Source: Fulvia fulva (taxonomy: Eukaryota; Ascomycota; Dothideomycetes; Mycosphaerellales; Mycosphaerellaceae). Taken from it: a DNA stretch of 64,000 nucleotides. The stretch lies in the NCBI RefSeq assembly GCF_020509005.1, contig NC_063012.1, positions 9,052,001 through 9,116,000 of the forward strand. Reading direction: 5' to 3'. Made by a program: the position numbers and the translations under genes. Position 1 is the first letter of the stretch; the number at the start of each line of letters is the position of its first letter. The notes under the pieces were generated by a model. It was given only the letters and a program-made list of their open reading frames with translations, was not told the DNA's origin and ran no database searches. Shown here one piece after another: positions 53,200-64,000 of this stretch.

Positions 53200-56100
53200 A
53201 AAGTCTGCAATAGCGGCGGCTGCGTATTCAAGCATGTCCTCTGCAGGTTGCCAGGTCTTACCATCCTCCTCGTTCTAATATCTAGCCCATTTCACCTTGT
53301 ACCATGTATCTACTTTGCGCTTGTGCCCCTTCTTCACCTTACCTGCCCGCTTACGGGTGTACATATCAAGGATCTTTTCTACCTCGTATATATGCGTAGG
53401 TGCTGCCACTACATCGGCTACTACATCAGCCTCGGTGGTGTTAGGTTCGATAGTTATCGGTAGTAGCGGCGCCAGATGCTGCCCTTCAAGTGGTAGGAAA
53501 TCGGGGTGGTCGGCTCGTTGTAGTAGTGAGGTGTAGAAGTAGTTATCAAGTCCTACTAGAGCGTCTAATAGTTTTAGTCGATAAGAGAGTCTGGCTAGTA
53601 TAACTTCCGTGATCTAGTAAGGGCCGGCATATCTCCTGTCTAGCTTCTTAGATAGTCGAGTCGTGCGGATGTTCTTAGTGCTAAGATACACCTAATCACC
53701 TACCTTATAGTCTAGAGGAATGCTTCGGTGGCGGTTTGCTGCCTCTGCTTAGAGAGCTTATAACATTCGCATATTCTTTTGAAGGTGTTTGTGAAGCTCG
53801 CAAATTCGACGCACAAAGGTTTCTGCTGATCGCGCGTCCAGTCGCTAGAGAGTGGTCAGTCCTCCCTCCTTTCTAGCGTTCAGGTCAACTCGCTCTATGA
53901 ACTCAGGGTTATATCCTAAGGTGGCGTAGAACGGCGACACACTAGTAGTCTTAGACAGGTGATTGTTGATCGCGAACTAAGCAAGGCACAGCCATTCTGC
54001 CTAGTCATCCTGTGCCTCGTTAGTGAATATGCGGAGATACTGTTCCATCGCCTGGTTAGTACGTTCTGACTGTCTATCAGTTTCTAGGTGATACGAAGAA
54101 CTCAGCTTGCGATTTGTGCGGAGCATCTTGTAGAGTTTCTTCTAGAAGGTAGCAACCTACTGCTTGCTACGGTCTGATATAATGGTGTCAGGAAACCCGC
54201 GCCGACAGAACACATGTTTAAGGAAAAGCCTTGCCGCATTCTGTGCTGTCATTGCGCCAATAGGGATCAGCTCGACTTCCTTAGTGAGCCTGTTAGTAAC
54301 GGTCATAATGTTGTTATAGACTATACCGTCAAGAGTGCTGTCTAGGAGTCCGACAACGAAGTCGACTACAATGTGTTTCTAAGGCCGATCTAGAACAGGA
54401 AGTGGCTGTAGTAATCCTAGTGGCTAGGAGTGCAGAGATTTTGTTGTACGGCAGGTACGGCAATTCGCGGTGTATCTGCGCACGGATCTCGCTAATCTAG
54501 GCCAGTAGAATTCACGTGCTACGAGTTCATAAGTGCGAGCTCGTCCTAGATGGCCTGCTACTAGAGCGTCATAGTTTATCTTGATTATCCTAGTCTATAA
54601 AGCTTGGTCATTTGGTACCTATAAGCTCTAGCCGTCGTATTGGTTTCGAACATATAGCAGGTCGCCATCCACTTTGTAGTGTGCTAGGTAAATCTTCGCT
54701 CTCTATAGTAGTGTAGGAGTGCGGTCTTTCTGTAGGTCCTTAATCGCGGTCTTGAGCTCGTTATCGGTTACGTACGCCGTCGACATTCGATACTCGAGTT
54801 CGGCTTCCCGCTAACTTTTACGCGTCGCCGGTTGTTCAGTAGGCGCATCTCGTTCTGTAGGTATAAACTCTTTAGCTTTAGGGTTTAGCGGTACTAGTTC
54901 CTCTTCTTCCGGCGCATCTTCTACTATTGCCTATAGTAAGGCGATCTTAAGGAATCGCTTAGGAGGTAGCAATGTCTGATGCTAATGCTAGTTCCGAGGG
55001 TCGTCCACCCCCTGCGGAAGGTCCTAGCTACGTCTCGTTAGGCTGTCTGGCTTTGTACCTTGAAGTCCTAGACGGTATATTATCTTGAAGTTGAACTGTA
55101 ACAAGAACTCAGCCCAACGCGCTTGTCGCCGATTTAGCTGCTTTGTCGTCATAAAGTATTCTAGGTTCTTGTGGTCGGTGTAAATCTTGACTAGCTATAA
55201 GTCCTTATCATCTACCTCGTAGGCGAGCTCGGGTCTCCATTCCTCAAAAGCCTTGATGATAGCTAACAGTTCCTTATTATAGATTTCATAATTGTACTCC
55301 TGTAGACTCAACTTCTTCGAGTAGAAGGCCACAGGATGTAGCACACCATTCTCGTCATACTGCGAAAGCACGCCGGCGTTCACAAAATCTGAAGAATCTG
55401 TCTCTATTACTGTTTCCCTACCTAGCACGTAATGTGCGAGTATGCCGGCTTTGCTAAACGCAGCTTTCAAATTGTCAAAGGCTCGTTGGCAATCTAGTGA
55501 CCATTGAATCCTTCTGTTCTTGTGATTGCTTAGTCCGTCCGACTTGGTCAGGTTTGTAAGAGGAGCAGCTATGCGCGAAAATGCTTCGATGAATCGCCTA
55601 TAGAAGTTAGCAAATCCAAGGAAGGCCTGGACATCCTTCAGGTTCTTAGGAGCTTCCTATGTCTGAATACATTCGAGTTTCTCGGGGTCCATCTCGATGC
55701 CGTCAGGGGTTATGATTAGCCCAAGATACTTCACCTTCTGTTAGTGGAATTCGCTTTTGTCGATGTCCACTATAAGTCCTGCATCGCGTAGCTTGGTGAG
55801 AACCTTCCGTACGTGTTCAATGTGCTCCTCTAAGGTGTCACTAAAGATAAGTACGTTATCTAGGTAGGCCGACACAAAGTCGTCTAGGTGTTCTTATAAG
55901 ACCTTGTTAATATATAATTGGAACGATGCTGGTCCGTTACACAAGCCGAATGGCAACACTAGACACTCGTAGATGCCGTATCGTGTCGCAAACGCTATCA
56001 ACCACTCGTGCCCTTCAGCTATCCGTAACTTGTTGAAGGCTGCTACAATGTCTAGCTTTATGAAGTAGTTCTTGCCGTGTATACGGTTGAGCGTCTCTTG

Positions 56101-57250
56101 TATCAAGGGAATCGGATACCGGTTCTTGATAGTGATCGCATTCAATCCTCTGTAGTCGATATAAACACGCAGCCCACCTCTAGGCTTACGTACTACTAGC
56201 ACTGGTGCAGGAGACTGGTTCGTCTTTTGCCCTGCTTTCCGCACCTTCCCTTCAGATGTTTGCTCGTCTAGCCATTTCTTAACTGCCTCGTTCTCCTTCT
56301 TAGCTAGGCCGTAGGGCTTGCGGTATAGTAGCTCTTATAGACTATCAGGCTTAATGTGAATCTCATGATCTACGCCTAGTCGGTGAGGTGGGAGTCCTTT
56401 ATGATCCTTAGCTAAGAAAGCGTCCGCAATATCGTAGTATATTGGCGGCAACTTCTCCTTCGGGTTGTGATTGAACTGCTTGTTCAAGAATTGGTCCAGA
56501 TCATCAGTAGCTATTGCACTCAGCTTAAGCTCTCCGCCGTCGCTCTCACGCCTAGTAGGCATAATGTAGAAGCACTTAGCCCTAGGCCGGTGCGCGTACA
56601 TCCCCTACGCGCGTTGAGAAACGCCCTGGCAGTCCACTTCTTCATCGTCTATGTCTTCTAGGTTATATAATGAGACATTTAGCTCTGCCCCTCCTGCTGT
56701 GAAGCTCGCTACATCTCTAGTGAAGGGCTCTAGTCCGTACCGTACTAGTGCCTGCTTCTTCTTCTCGCGGTAGTTCAGGGATTGCACTGTTGTCGGTGTC
56801 TTATTCTGTAGACAGTGACCAAAGCAGTAATCCGACCTGAATGCCACCTCGCCTGTCTCCTAGAAGATGTTTAGGTTGTGCGCTATAAGCTACGGTAGGC
56901 CAAAGACGATGTCGTATTCGAGGTCGGTGACGTAGCATAACATTTGCTCGTAATGATCGCCTATAACTACGTCTATAGGGGCCGCGTGTGTAATCTGCCG
57001 CGCAGTGGCCGTTCTATCTCCTAGTGTTAGTCGTCGGCTTTGCGTTAAAGGGATTAGGGGTATTGTATATTTGCGTGTGAATTTCTAGTCAAGAAAGAGA
57101 GAGGTGGAAGCAGAATCTATAAGGCCTCGAGCCTTTCTCTGTTATATTATTACGGGTAACACTATGTGAGGGTACATAGCTAGCTGTTGCTTATCCAGTG
57201 CGCATGCCGATATCTTAAGCTCCTCACTATAGTCTGTTACCGTCTCTTGC
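53200..57250 (-). pseudogene. pol region of Gypsy element 2, interrupted
   Basis: Read on the minus strand. A protease region lies near 56,700-57,250. RT (about 55,750-56,300) has [20 protein letters not shown] and LPFGLCNGPASFQ. RNase H (about 55,050-55,480) has [16 protein letters not shown] and [13 protein letters not shown]. Integrase (about 53,750-54,550) carries the YTANCRTCRTTK zinc-binding end and HIVVDFVVGL..ISDR. A chromodomain is seen at about 53,200-53,460 (YEVEKILDMY..WYKVKWARY). RIP stops break it into pieces; the longest open parts are 55894-56244 and 55195-55470. Confidence 0.88.
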
Positions 57251-57299
57251 GTTCCGTGTCTCTCAATCTTATGCTCTTTCTGTCCTAGGAAGTTCGGGT

Positions 57300-59300
57300 G
57301 ACCGCTGTCTACTACGCTTAGGTAGCGGTCGTGCCATTTCCCTGCCGCGGATCGGCGGCTAGGGAACTGAGGTTCGCGTTCGGATTCGGCGTAGTATTGC
57401 GTAGACGCGGTAGGCGATAGTCGCTATCGTACCTATACATTAGGCATTCAGGGTTGGTCGATACGTAAGAACCTATACGGTAGCGGTAGCACTTACCCTG
57501 CTTCTTAAGGTCTTCGCGCTGCTCACGGTTGAGCGCAGGCAGGTTCTGTAGATGTGTCGGCAGATCCTCCTTCTTCTTAGTACTAGCGTACTATAGTGGG
57601 CGCTGTACTAAGGCACCTACTACACCGGTAGCGGCACTAGTAACTGCGTTGCCGTTGTTCTAGTTGTTCTGGCCGCCATTGCTGTTCGAGTTGCCATTGC
57701 CCCGGGGGCGCTCCTTCTACGGGTATAGTCGATCTGTCTCGTAGAAACTCTCGTCCAGTACGGTGCACTCCTCGATAACGTCTTACATACTGTCTAGGCG
57801 GCGGTCGACTTCGCGGTCGCCGAAGGTCTTGATGAAGTACTTACGGTTTAGTCGGTTACGGAACAGCATGAGCTCGGTCTTATCGGTCTATAACATCTAG
57901 GCGCGCAACTTCGAGTAGCGGGCATAGAAGGCTATAAAGGTTTCGCCTTGTTCTTACTTATAGGTAGCAATGTCAACTATAGCCTTAGTTCCCTCATTAC
58001 GTGTGCTATATTGGCGTGTCATCTAGTCTAACAACTCTTCTCTAGTCTTGAACTCGTTAAAGGACTGCTGTCTAGGCATAGGGATCCTCGGCTCAATGCT
58101 TCGCTAAGGATCACCTTGTGTCCACCTATACACGAAGCGCAGACCATCTGCCTTAGTACGGAAGGTTGCTACAGTCAGCTTTAGGAGAACACTGCTGTAC
58201 TAGCTGTCGAAATTAGGGTCGTCATCGTTCTTGAAGTGCTTAGGGTCGGGCACACCCTTGCCGATCTCTATGCCGCGAGTGAGGGTGCGGTCAATAGTGA
58301 AGAGACGTTCTGGAAGGTCAACTAGTGGTGTCTAGGTACGGGTGTTACGCATTCTCGAGTCACGACTGTTGTTAGGTCCTAGTCGCGGACGGTCGTTGTC
58401 ACGTCCTCGGCCATTATCGCTACGGTCATCGTCGTCTCCATCGTTATCGTTATCACCACCACCGCCACCGCCCCCTCCACTAGCAGCTCCGCGATACCTA
58501 CGCAACAGCTGCTCGAGTGAGGTCTCGCGTAGGCGGGAACGAGAGGGTCGGCGGCCTGAGCGGCCCCTGCCTCCGTTCTATATAGTGTCTCCTACCTCAA
58601 GCCGAGCCTTTAGGTCATCGACTTCTTGTTACAGGGCCTGGTTCTTCGCCTCAGCATCTTGTACCTTCTTCTTCTCCTTCTCGTAGATCTCGCTGAACTG
58701 CTTATATAGGTTGTTGGCTTCCTTGTATTTCTTCCCTAGCTCTTACAACTTAGCTAGGTCGCAATCCTTCTTGCTCTTGAGATCTGCTGCCATTTTCTAT
58801 GTAACAAGCTCTTCACTTCGTAGCATCTTGTAGATGCGGTCGTATTCGGTGTATAGCGTGGTGTACTAGGTGTTCTAGAGGTCGTTAGCTCGCTCTATTA
58901 TATCGAGTTGTCTGCCCTTAGTAATTACCGTGTTGACTACTTATAGCACGAAGTCGTAGGTAGTCTTCGGGTGTTGGGATGCAAGGGTCGTAAGGTTGTC
59001 TAGGGTGACATTCTGGTATTCGGATGCGAGAATGTGTTCTGCCTCGTCGAGTAATAGATACACCTCGTCTAGGTCGCCGCCTAGGTTCTCTTCGAGCTTG
59101 AACTCGAACAGTTCTATAAAGTCAATCTTACCACCTTCTTCTCGCTCGAAGGCCTTCTAGTAAGCTTTATCAATCTCTTGTTGTAGCGCGACACCGGTGT
59201 CTACTGTGACCCGCCGGTTGTCGTCCTATGTCTGACTCTAAGGAAAAGAGGAGAGGTCGGGGAAAAGAGATGTACGCTACTTGCTTTTGCCCTTAGGCTT
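57300..59300 (-). pseudogene. gag region of Gypsy element 2, interrupted
   Basis: The minus strand contains a coiled-coil-like N-terminal part, an Arg/Asp/Asn-rich segment around 58,340-58,560 and a zinc-knuckle remnant (KCYRYRIGSY..NPEC) near 57,440-57,510. In the knuckle at least one Cys and the His have become Tyr. Frequent TAG interruptions. Confidence 0.7.
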
Positions 59301-59580
59301 AGGTGGCGGTGGCATGCCGCCGTTCGCTGTTTATGAAGTCATGTTGTCTAGGTTCGGGGGAGGCGTGACGGTGCCTGTATCCTGACTGTCTACGAGCGCG
59401 CGACCACCTACTGATAGTGTCGCCGCGTTACGTTCTCTAGGCATCTACGCGCTGTGCGCCTTACCGTGTTCTGTGTTCTGATGCGGCTCTACGCGTTCTC
59501 GAGTTCTACGGTTCTGTCTGTTCCTGTTGTTACGCGTCCCTTACCTAGATCCGCGATCTAGGTAGTAAGGTAGAACAAAC

Positions 59581-59764
59581 TGTAAGGGCGCGCGTACTAT
59601 AGGGTCCGAATGAGATAGTTGTTGTTCTACGAAGCTACGAAAGAGGAGCGCGAGGCGCGGCGAAGTTATAAAGCAAAGCCAAGCCGCGCTAACCCGATGT
59701 AGAAGGTCCGCGGTTCAGCCGGGCCGACGTAGCTATAGTGAGGGGTCGCGGGCTGCCCGTGACA
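59581..59764 (-). repeat. 5' LTR of Gypsy element 2, with self-priming complement
   Basis: 184 bp. GTAGAACAA (plus strand 59570-59578), two bases internal to the LTR edge, is the exact reverse complement of TTGTTCTAC at 59622-59630 within the LTR. This is the arrangement of self-primed Tf1/sushi-type elements. Confidence 0.9.
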
Positions 59765-59990
59765 AGCTCGAGTATATACTTAAGTATCACCCTCTCTTCT
59801 AGCTCTATAAGCTTCTTTGAATTAGGCTCGTAGTCACCCCGAGGAGGTCGTCTATTTAATCGATACCCTAGTATAGTTTGAGACGCGTCGTATACCTTTA
59901 TAGCAAGTCGATTCGTAATTATCGCGTCGCGTTTCGTAGCCTAGATAGCTAAGGTCAGTTTGGCCTTGTTTAAAGATAATATACGCTATA
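59765..59990 (-). pseudogene. N-terminal HTH part of the pogo transposase, RIPed
   Basis: The minus-strand reading contains KLTLAI.ATKRDAI..RLAIKVYDASQTILGYRLNRR and EPNSKKLIELEERVILKYILEL, the psq-type and CENP-B-type HTH modules of Fot1/Pot2 transposases. It continues after the Gypsy 2 insertion at 52542 with LDLRGFP. Confidence 0.85.
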
Positions 59991-60019
59991 ATAGTAGTTA
60001 TATAGCTATATCTATAGAA

Positions 60020-60078
60020 GTGGTATAGTTCTTAGCAAAAGTAGCCCGCTCGGTAGTATAGCCCGCTCGGTAGTAAAG
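60020..60078. repeat. right terminal inverted repeat of the pogo element
   Basis: Inverted partner of 43363-43421, followed by TA at 60079-60080. Confidence 0.9.
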
Positions 60079-60099
60079 TACTTTAGTAATAGCTATAAG

Positions 60100-61220
60100 T
60101 GTTAAATAGGTACGGGTAGATAGTAGTGGAGTAGAGTAAGAGATTAATCTTTAACTAACTAATAGCACGAGTATATAGCAATATATTAGGAACCAATATG
60201 TTGATTATATTAGATATCTATCTAAGCTAAAGAGGAGAGAAGGTATCTCCCTATAAGCTAAGTCCTCGTAGATGCCTTAGGCTACTAGATCACTTCCTAA
60301 TTATTAACTCCCTTTGAGATGCTATATCTTAACACTCCTACTTACCTCGTATAGGAGGTTATAGTCTACTCACTTCCTACCAATAGTACTTAAACCTTTT
60401 TATAATAGGTTAAGCTAGCTTATAAACCTCTAGAAGTATAGACTAGCCTTTGGTTTTATAAACCCGTCTATAACTATCTTAGAGGTTAGGGTATACTTAA
60501 CAGCGATAAGCCTCCTCTACTAAAGTTTTCTAATAGCGTTATAGGCAATGTCAATGTACTTCGACTTATTATAAACATATATATCTTTTACTAGGGTAAG
60601 GACAGCTTGATTATTACCTCTTAATTAGACTAGTCTTAAATTTGATACAGTCTCCTAGTTTCTAGTGATTCTTAGTTAATAGGAATAGTCTCCTACTAAC
60701 TCTAGACAATCCATTTCTTTTAGTAGTAAAGCTACGAATTAGGACTACTTCGTATATACATTTATAGCTATATATTTAGCCTCTATTATAGATATTACTA
60801 TAGACTTTTGCTTCTTACTTATCTAAGAAACTAGTGCCCTATAGAGGAAGAAGAGATACCTAAGGATTAAGACTCTATCTACTTTGTCTATTATATAATC
60901 AGAATTATAGTATCTAATAAGGTGTCCTTTTCTAGACTTTAAGAACTAAAGTCCTTAATTAGGGTATAATCTTAGTTACCTAGTAATCTTCTTCAAAGCC
61001 TTTATATAGTAGGTGGTCAGGTCACTTACAAATAAGCTCATCCTTCCTAGGGCAAAAGTAATGTCTAGCCTTATAATTGTTACTAGCTATATCTAAGTAC
61101 TATTAATACTCTAGTACTCTACCTTATTACACCTCTTATCTATATAGCTTGAAGGATCTCGTATATAACTATATACGCTAGGACCTCTGTTTTACCGACG
61201 GGTACCTTAAAACATAACAC
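60100..61220 (-). mobile_element. 3' half of a RIPed Ty1/copia retrotransposon
   Basis: The minus-strand translation shows the end of RT (RLDITFALGRMSLFVSDLTTYYIKALK) and RNase H (SKKQKSIVISIIEAKYIAI). The copia C-terminus follows (NQAVLTLVKD..NKSKYIDIAYNAIRKL..KYTLTSKIV.DGFIKPKA), broken by RIP stops. A probable 3' LTR spans 60100-60332 (TGTTA..TAACA ends on the minus strand). The 5' half is missing near 61220, where other RIPed repeat sequence begins. Confidence 0.8.
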
Positions 61221-61330
61221 ATTCGAAAGCTCTTATTAAGGCCATTCTAACAATATATAAAGTAGGCCACTGCCCCTAGGACTAAGGGAGTTCTACCTTA
61301 TTTAATCTAGATAGCTTGAAGCTCTCTTTA
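61221..61330. other. RIPed junction between copia fragment and LINE
   Basis: About 110 bp of RIPed sequence that I cannot assign securely to either element. Confidence 0.4.
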
Positions 61331-64000
61331 CCCTATTTCTTCAGCTCTAAACGCCGCGGAGGTGCCTAGCTACATTAGGTAACTCCTAGGCAATAGTAGC
61401 CTAGGCTACGGTACTAACGGCGCCTACGGCCCTATAGGCGAAGCCCCCCTAAGACAACTAGTAGTAACTTATAGAGGACGTAAAAAGTATAGAAACTAAC
61501 GATTAGCTCCCTTACCGGTCTCTATAGGTAATGATCACTTAGCTACGTACGGCGCTTATACTATCGTATTACCGAGGGCAATAAGAAATAAGGACGACGT
61601 CCTAGGCGATTAGCAAGGCCACCCGGAATCAACACCCCTATAGCTAGGCATCGGTCGCGGCATCAATACTAGGCCCCCGCCTAACGTACGATATAGTTAC
61701 GATCCGCATTATAGCAAAGGAAGACTAGGCCGAAGTTACGAAGCTATCGAATAAGGAGCTCGCCTAACGAATTAACTAACTAGGGGTAGTCGTAGTAAAC
61801 TAATAGTCTAACGGCACTCTATAGATCTATACTAGCTCTACTACTACTAGGAGGTACCTAGAGGCATAGCTATAGTAGGCATCTAAGGTTGCGGTATTAG
61901 CGAAGGTCTTAACGAAACAATTCACGATCCTAGTCTACGACATACCTAAGGAGTTTGACCTAACTAACTAGGGTCACCTACGCGCTCTCTAAGAGGACAA
62001 CCCCGTTACTCTTAATTCTATAATCTAGAAGGCGACTTGGCTCTATAGGAAATAGCCACAAGGCAAGAAGGCCTCGGCGCTAATAGTATAGCTATAAGAC
62101 GCGAAAGCGGCGGATCTAGCGATAGAACAAGGCCTAGTCTAGTAATATAGCCTTAAGATAGTAGAAAAGCACTCCTTATCCTTTCGTGTCCTCTAATACT
62201 TCAAATACTAACAGTATAGACACTAAACCTATACGTGTATAAACAAGTAGGCCTGCTCGAACTATATAGGAGACTATATGTCTAGGGACTATATATCGAC
62301 TACGAGACGATACGCGAACTGTCCGGGGTACTACCTATCGTATAGTACGGAATGCCTATAGCGGAAACTAGCGAAAAACAAGGCAATCACAAATAGAACC
62401 GTCGCCCTAAGATTCTACGGCGACCGTAAGGCTAGCCTATACCGGAACTAACTAGCGGCGGTCGGGTATAAGCGCCCTAGGGCCGAGATCGATATAAAGG
62501 ATACGTAACCTAGGGCGTACGGGAGGCTACGTACTCTACTAGCTATAGCGAGGGAATCTAACTAGGCCCGGCTCCCCTTTAGTATATAGCCGATAGGCGT
62601 AGACTAGGACGTATAGGGTAGTAGGATATAGGAGGATATAGAGGAAATGATTATCGATACCGATAACTAGCCTCGACACGCTTAGTATTATCTAGTATAA
62701 CGTTAACTATAGTAAGGATATAGTCTAGAACTATTTCCTATACGAGGCGGACCCGCGCGTCTACTACGTCCTTATAATCTAGGAGCTATAGATTAACCCG
62801 TACTATAAGAGACTAACGACCTATAAGTTACTAGACTATACGATATACCTACGAGGCGACGGCAGACCCCGTACGTGCTTCTATATTAGTAAACATACTA
62901 GAATCCGACTAGGAGGTAGTGTACTACGTAGACGAAGAAGGCGGGGGCGATATTACCTCCCTCTACGTAGGTAGTACCTAGATACATAACCTATATATAT
63001 AACCGCTAGCCTCGAGGTCTAGCCGCGACCTAGGGGTCTATAGACACCTAGACAGTGCGCTTAAGAGACAAGGGTGCCACATCGTAGTAGGAGACTTCAA
63101 CATATACTACCCTTCCTAGGAAAGCCTTATGTAGCCGTACCCTATAGCCGACGAAGTACTCGACTTAATAGCGAGCAACGTAATTGCCCTTAATACCCCG
63201 AAGGACCTAGGTACCTAGAAGAGAGGGGGACTCTAAGGCACGATCGACCTCTCCTAGATCTTAGATAGCTACTACTATATAGTAACCTACTATAGGATCG
63301 AACATAAACTCGAGGCGTCGTTAGACTATATACTAGTCAGGACCTCTATTACGACATAGATATAACGCACACTAGCGAGAACCCCTAAGCTAAACTAGGG
63401 AAAGGCCTACTAGGCCAATATCTAGGCGTACCTCGATAACTCTAAGAGGCTAGTCCAGATCGCGTAGTAGTAATACAATAGTAAAGACGAGATAGACGAA
63501 GCAGTCTAGGGGTTAATAGACGAAATAAGAAAAGCGACCTCACTTCACGTTCCGCTTACCTAACTAACGACATAGTCTAAACTATACTAGACGCCGGAGT
63601 GTACTACGGTAGTAAGAGAAGTAAGGAGAGCCCGCCGGGTATAGACGAGCAGCTATAGCGAGGAGGCCTAGAACGTATATAGGGAGGTATACTAATAGAA
63701 GAAAGCTATAATACGGAGGGAGAAAGTAGTCGGCTAGAGGGCTATAGTAGAAGAAATCGCCGGTAAACTAGAGAGGATATAGAAGCTAGCGAAATGGGCC
63801 CGACAGGACCCTATATAGGGCCCCTCCTTCTCTATCCTAGCGCTATAATCGCCTAGTAGCCCGGTTAGCGACCCCGAGGCCAAGGCGCGTCTACTAGCTA
63901 GTAAGTTCTTCCCGCCTCTAGTCGAGGCTAATCTAAGCGATATAAATAGCTCTACTCCCCTAGCCCCTAGTATCGCGGTCTAATAGGAGGTGTCCGAGGG
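61330..64000 (+). mobile_element. RIPed Tad1-like LINE, runs off the window end
   Basis: The plus strand carries an ORF1-like region (about 61,480-62,500). It ends in three zinc knuckles at about 62,200-62,370, where remaining ligands can be read (ANCPGYYLSYSTEC, TYTCINK) and several Cys/His have become Tyr or stops. The ORF2 endonuclease follows, with HIVVGDFNIYYPSW-like sequence at about 63,075-63,120 and a later TIDLS-type region near 63,240. The RT lies beyond 64000. The left boundary is uncertain. CpA/TpG depletion is severe and no frame is open. Confidence 0.8.

Larger units (their letters stand above)
52543..59764 (-). mobile_element. Ty3/Gypsy chromovirus 2, moderately RIPed, inserted in the pogo transposase
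   Basis: 184-bp LTRs at 52543-52726 and 59581-59764 differ at two sites, both RIP-type transitions. AGCTC is duplicated at 52538-52542 and 59765-59769. A polypurine tract GGGAGGGGGGG (minus strand) precedes the 3' LTR near 52731-52741. The 7.2-kb body on the minus strand has gag, protease, RT, RNase H, integrase and a chromodomain. Stop codons are mostly TAG in former TGG/CAG contexts, yet much CpA/TpG remains, so it is less damaged than Gypsy element 1. Confidence 0.93.
43363..60078 (-). mobile_element. Fot1/Pot2-like pogo DNA transposon, RIPed and split by two nested Gypsy insertions
   Basis: Terminal inverted repeats of about 59 bp (43363-43421 and 60020-60078, three mismatches) bracket the element. 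Each contains two tandem copies of ACTACCGAGCGGGCTAT. TA follows the right end (60079-60080); TG sits at the left position. Removing the two LTR retrotransposons and one copy of each 5-bp target duplication leaves 1856 bp, the size of Pot2/Fot1 elements. The minus-strand transposase is continuous across both insertion sites, which proves the nesting. Confidence 0.9.

Noticed and set aside
53197..53536. Plus-strand frames with hydrophobic segments
   Set aside because: Antisense to the chromodomain region of Gypsy element 2.
58342..58686. Plus-strand Arg/Ser/Pro-rich frame
   Set aside because: Antisense shadow of the gag region of Gypsy element 2.
43200..64000. A Starship-type giant element
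   Set aside because: No DUF3435 tyrosine recombinase or cargo genes are visible; the block is fully explained by nested ordinary transposons apart from short unassigned edges.
1..64000. CRISPR arrays, bacterial operons or riboswitches
   Set aside because: No spaced direct-repeat arrays and the whole window is eukaryotic in structure.

Overview
The window is nuclear DNA of a filamentous ascomycete. Protein coding genes are compact, carry introns of about 50-60 bp (one of 92 bp) with GT..CTNAC..AG signals, and sit next to transposons degraded by repeat-induced point mutation (RIP: CpA to TpA, with CpG kept). The gene content (a 2EXR/F-box-like family protein, a Zn2Cys6-type regulator lacking its zinc cluster, a PX-associated protein, GrrA/Grr1, glucokinase) suggests Pezizomycotina, most likely Dothideomycetes close to Mycosphaerellaceae. 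The class assignment is inference.

Gene-rich part (1-43.1 kb). From left to right: a Gly-rich surface-type protein (180-1565); two tandem, strongly diverged paralogues of a membrane-anchored family (3212-5842 coiled coil, 6788-9418 RRM-like plus acidic); a kynurenine aminotransferase-like enzyme converging on an EFM4-type EF1A lysine methyltransferase; a PXB/DUF3818 protein; a 3.1 kb gene-free interval holding a 475-bp TA-flanked MITE; the SCF F-box/LRR protein Grr1; an intracellular GH5 glucanase; a polytopic membrane protein; a fungal-transcription-factor-domain protein; a Cys-rich single-pass membrane protein; glucokinase converging on a type II glycosyltransferase; a small conserved protein with a 17-nt first exon; a secreted phytase-like esterase; a Gfo/Idh/MocA dehydrogenase broken by two frameshifts; a monoacylglycerol-lipase-like hydrolase; a 2EXR-like protein; and a tRNA-Ala(AGC) with a 13-nt intron. 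There is no obvious biosynthetic cluster; most genes look like independent housekeeping or lineage-specific loci.

Transposon block (43.2-64 kb). It can be resolved as nested insertions. A Fot1/Pot2-like (pogo) DNA transposon runs from 43363 to 60078. It is split by two Ty3/Gypsy chromoviruses, each with its own 5-bp target duplication (43607-51234, TSD TAGCG; 52543-59764, TSD AGCTC). Removing them leaves a pogo element of 1856 bp. A 5'-truncated, barely RIPed LINE (44294-45619, 13-bp TSD) lies inside the first Gypsy element. To the right are a RIPed Ty1/copia 3' half and a RIPed Tad1-like LINE that runs off the window. RIP damage falls in layers that match the insertion order. Both Gypsy elements show the 9-nt LTR/PBS self-complementarity expected for Tf1-type self-priming.

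The most notable gene-side observation is the tandem pair at 3.2-9.4 kb. The two proteins share only an N-terminal motif, a membrane segment, a C-terminal W/C/H motif and a two-block promoter, while their cytoplasmic middles are completely different (coiled coil versus RRM-like domain).
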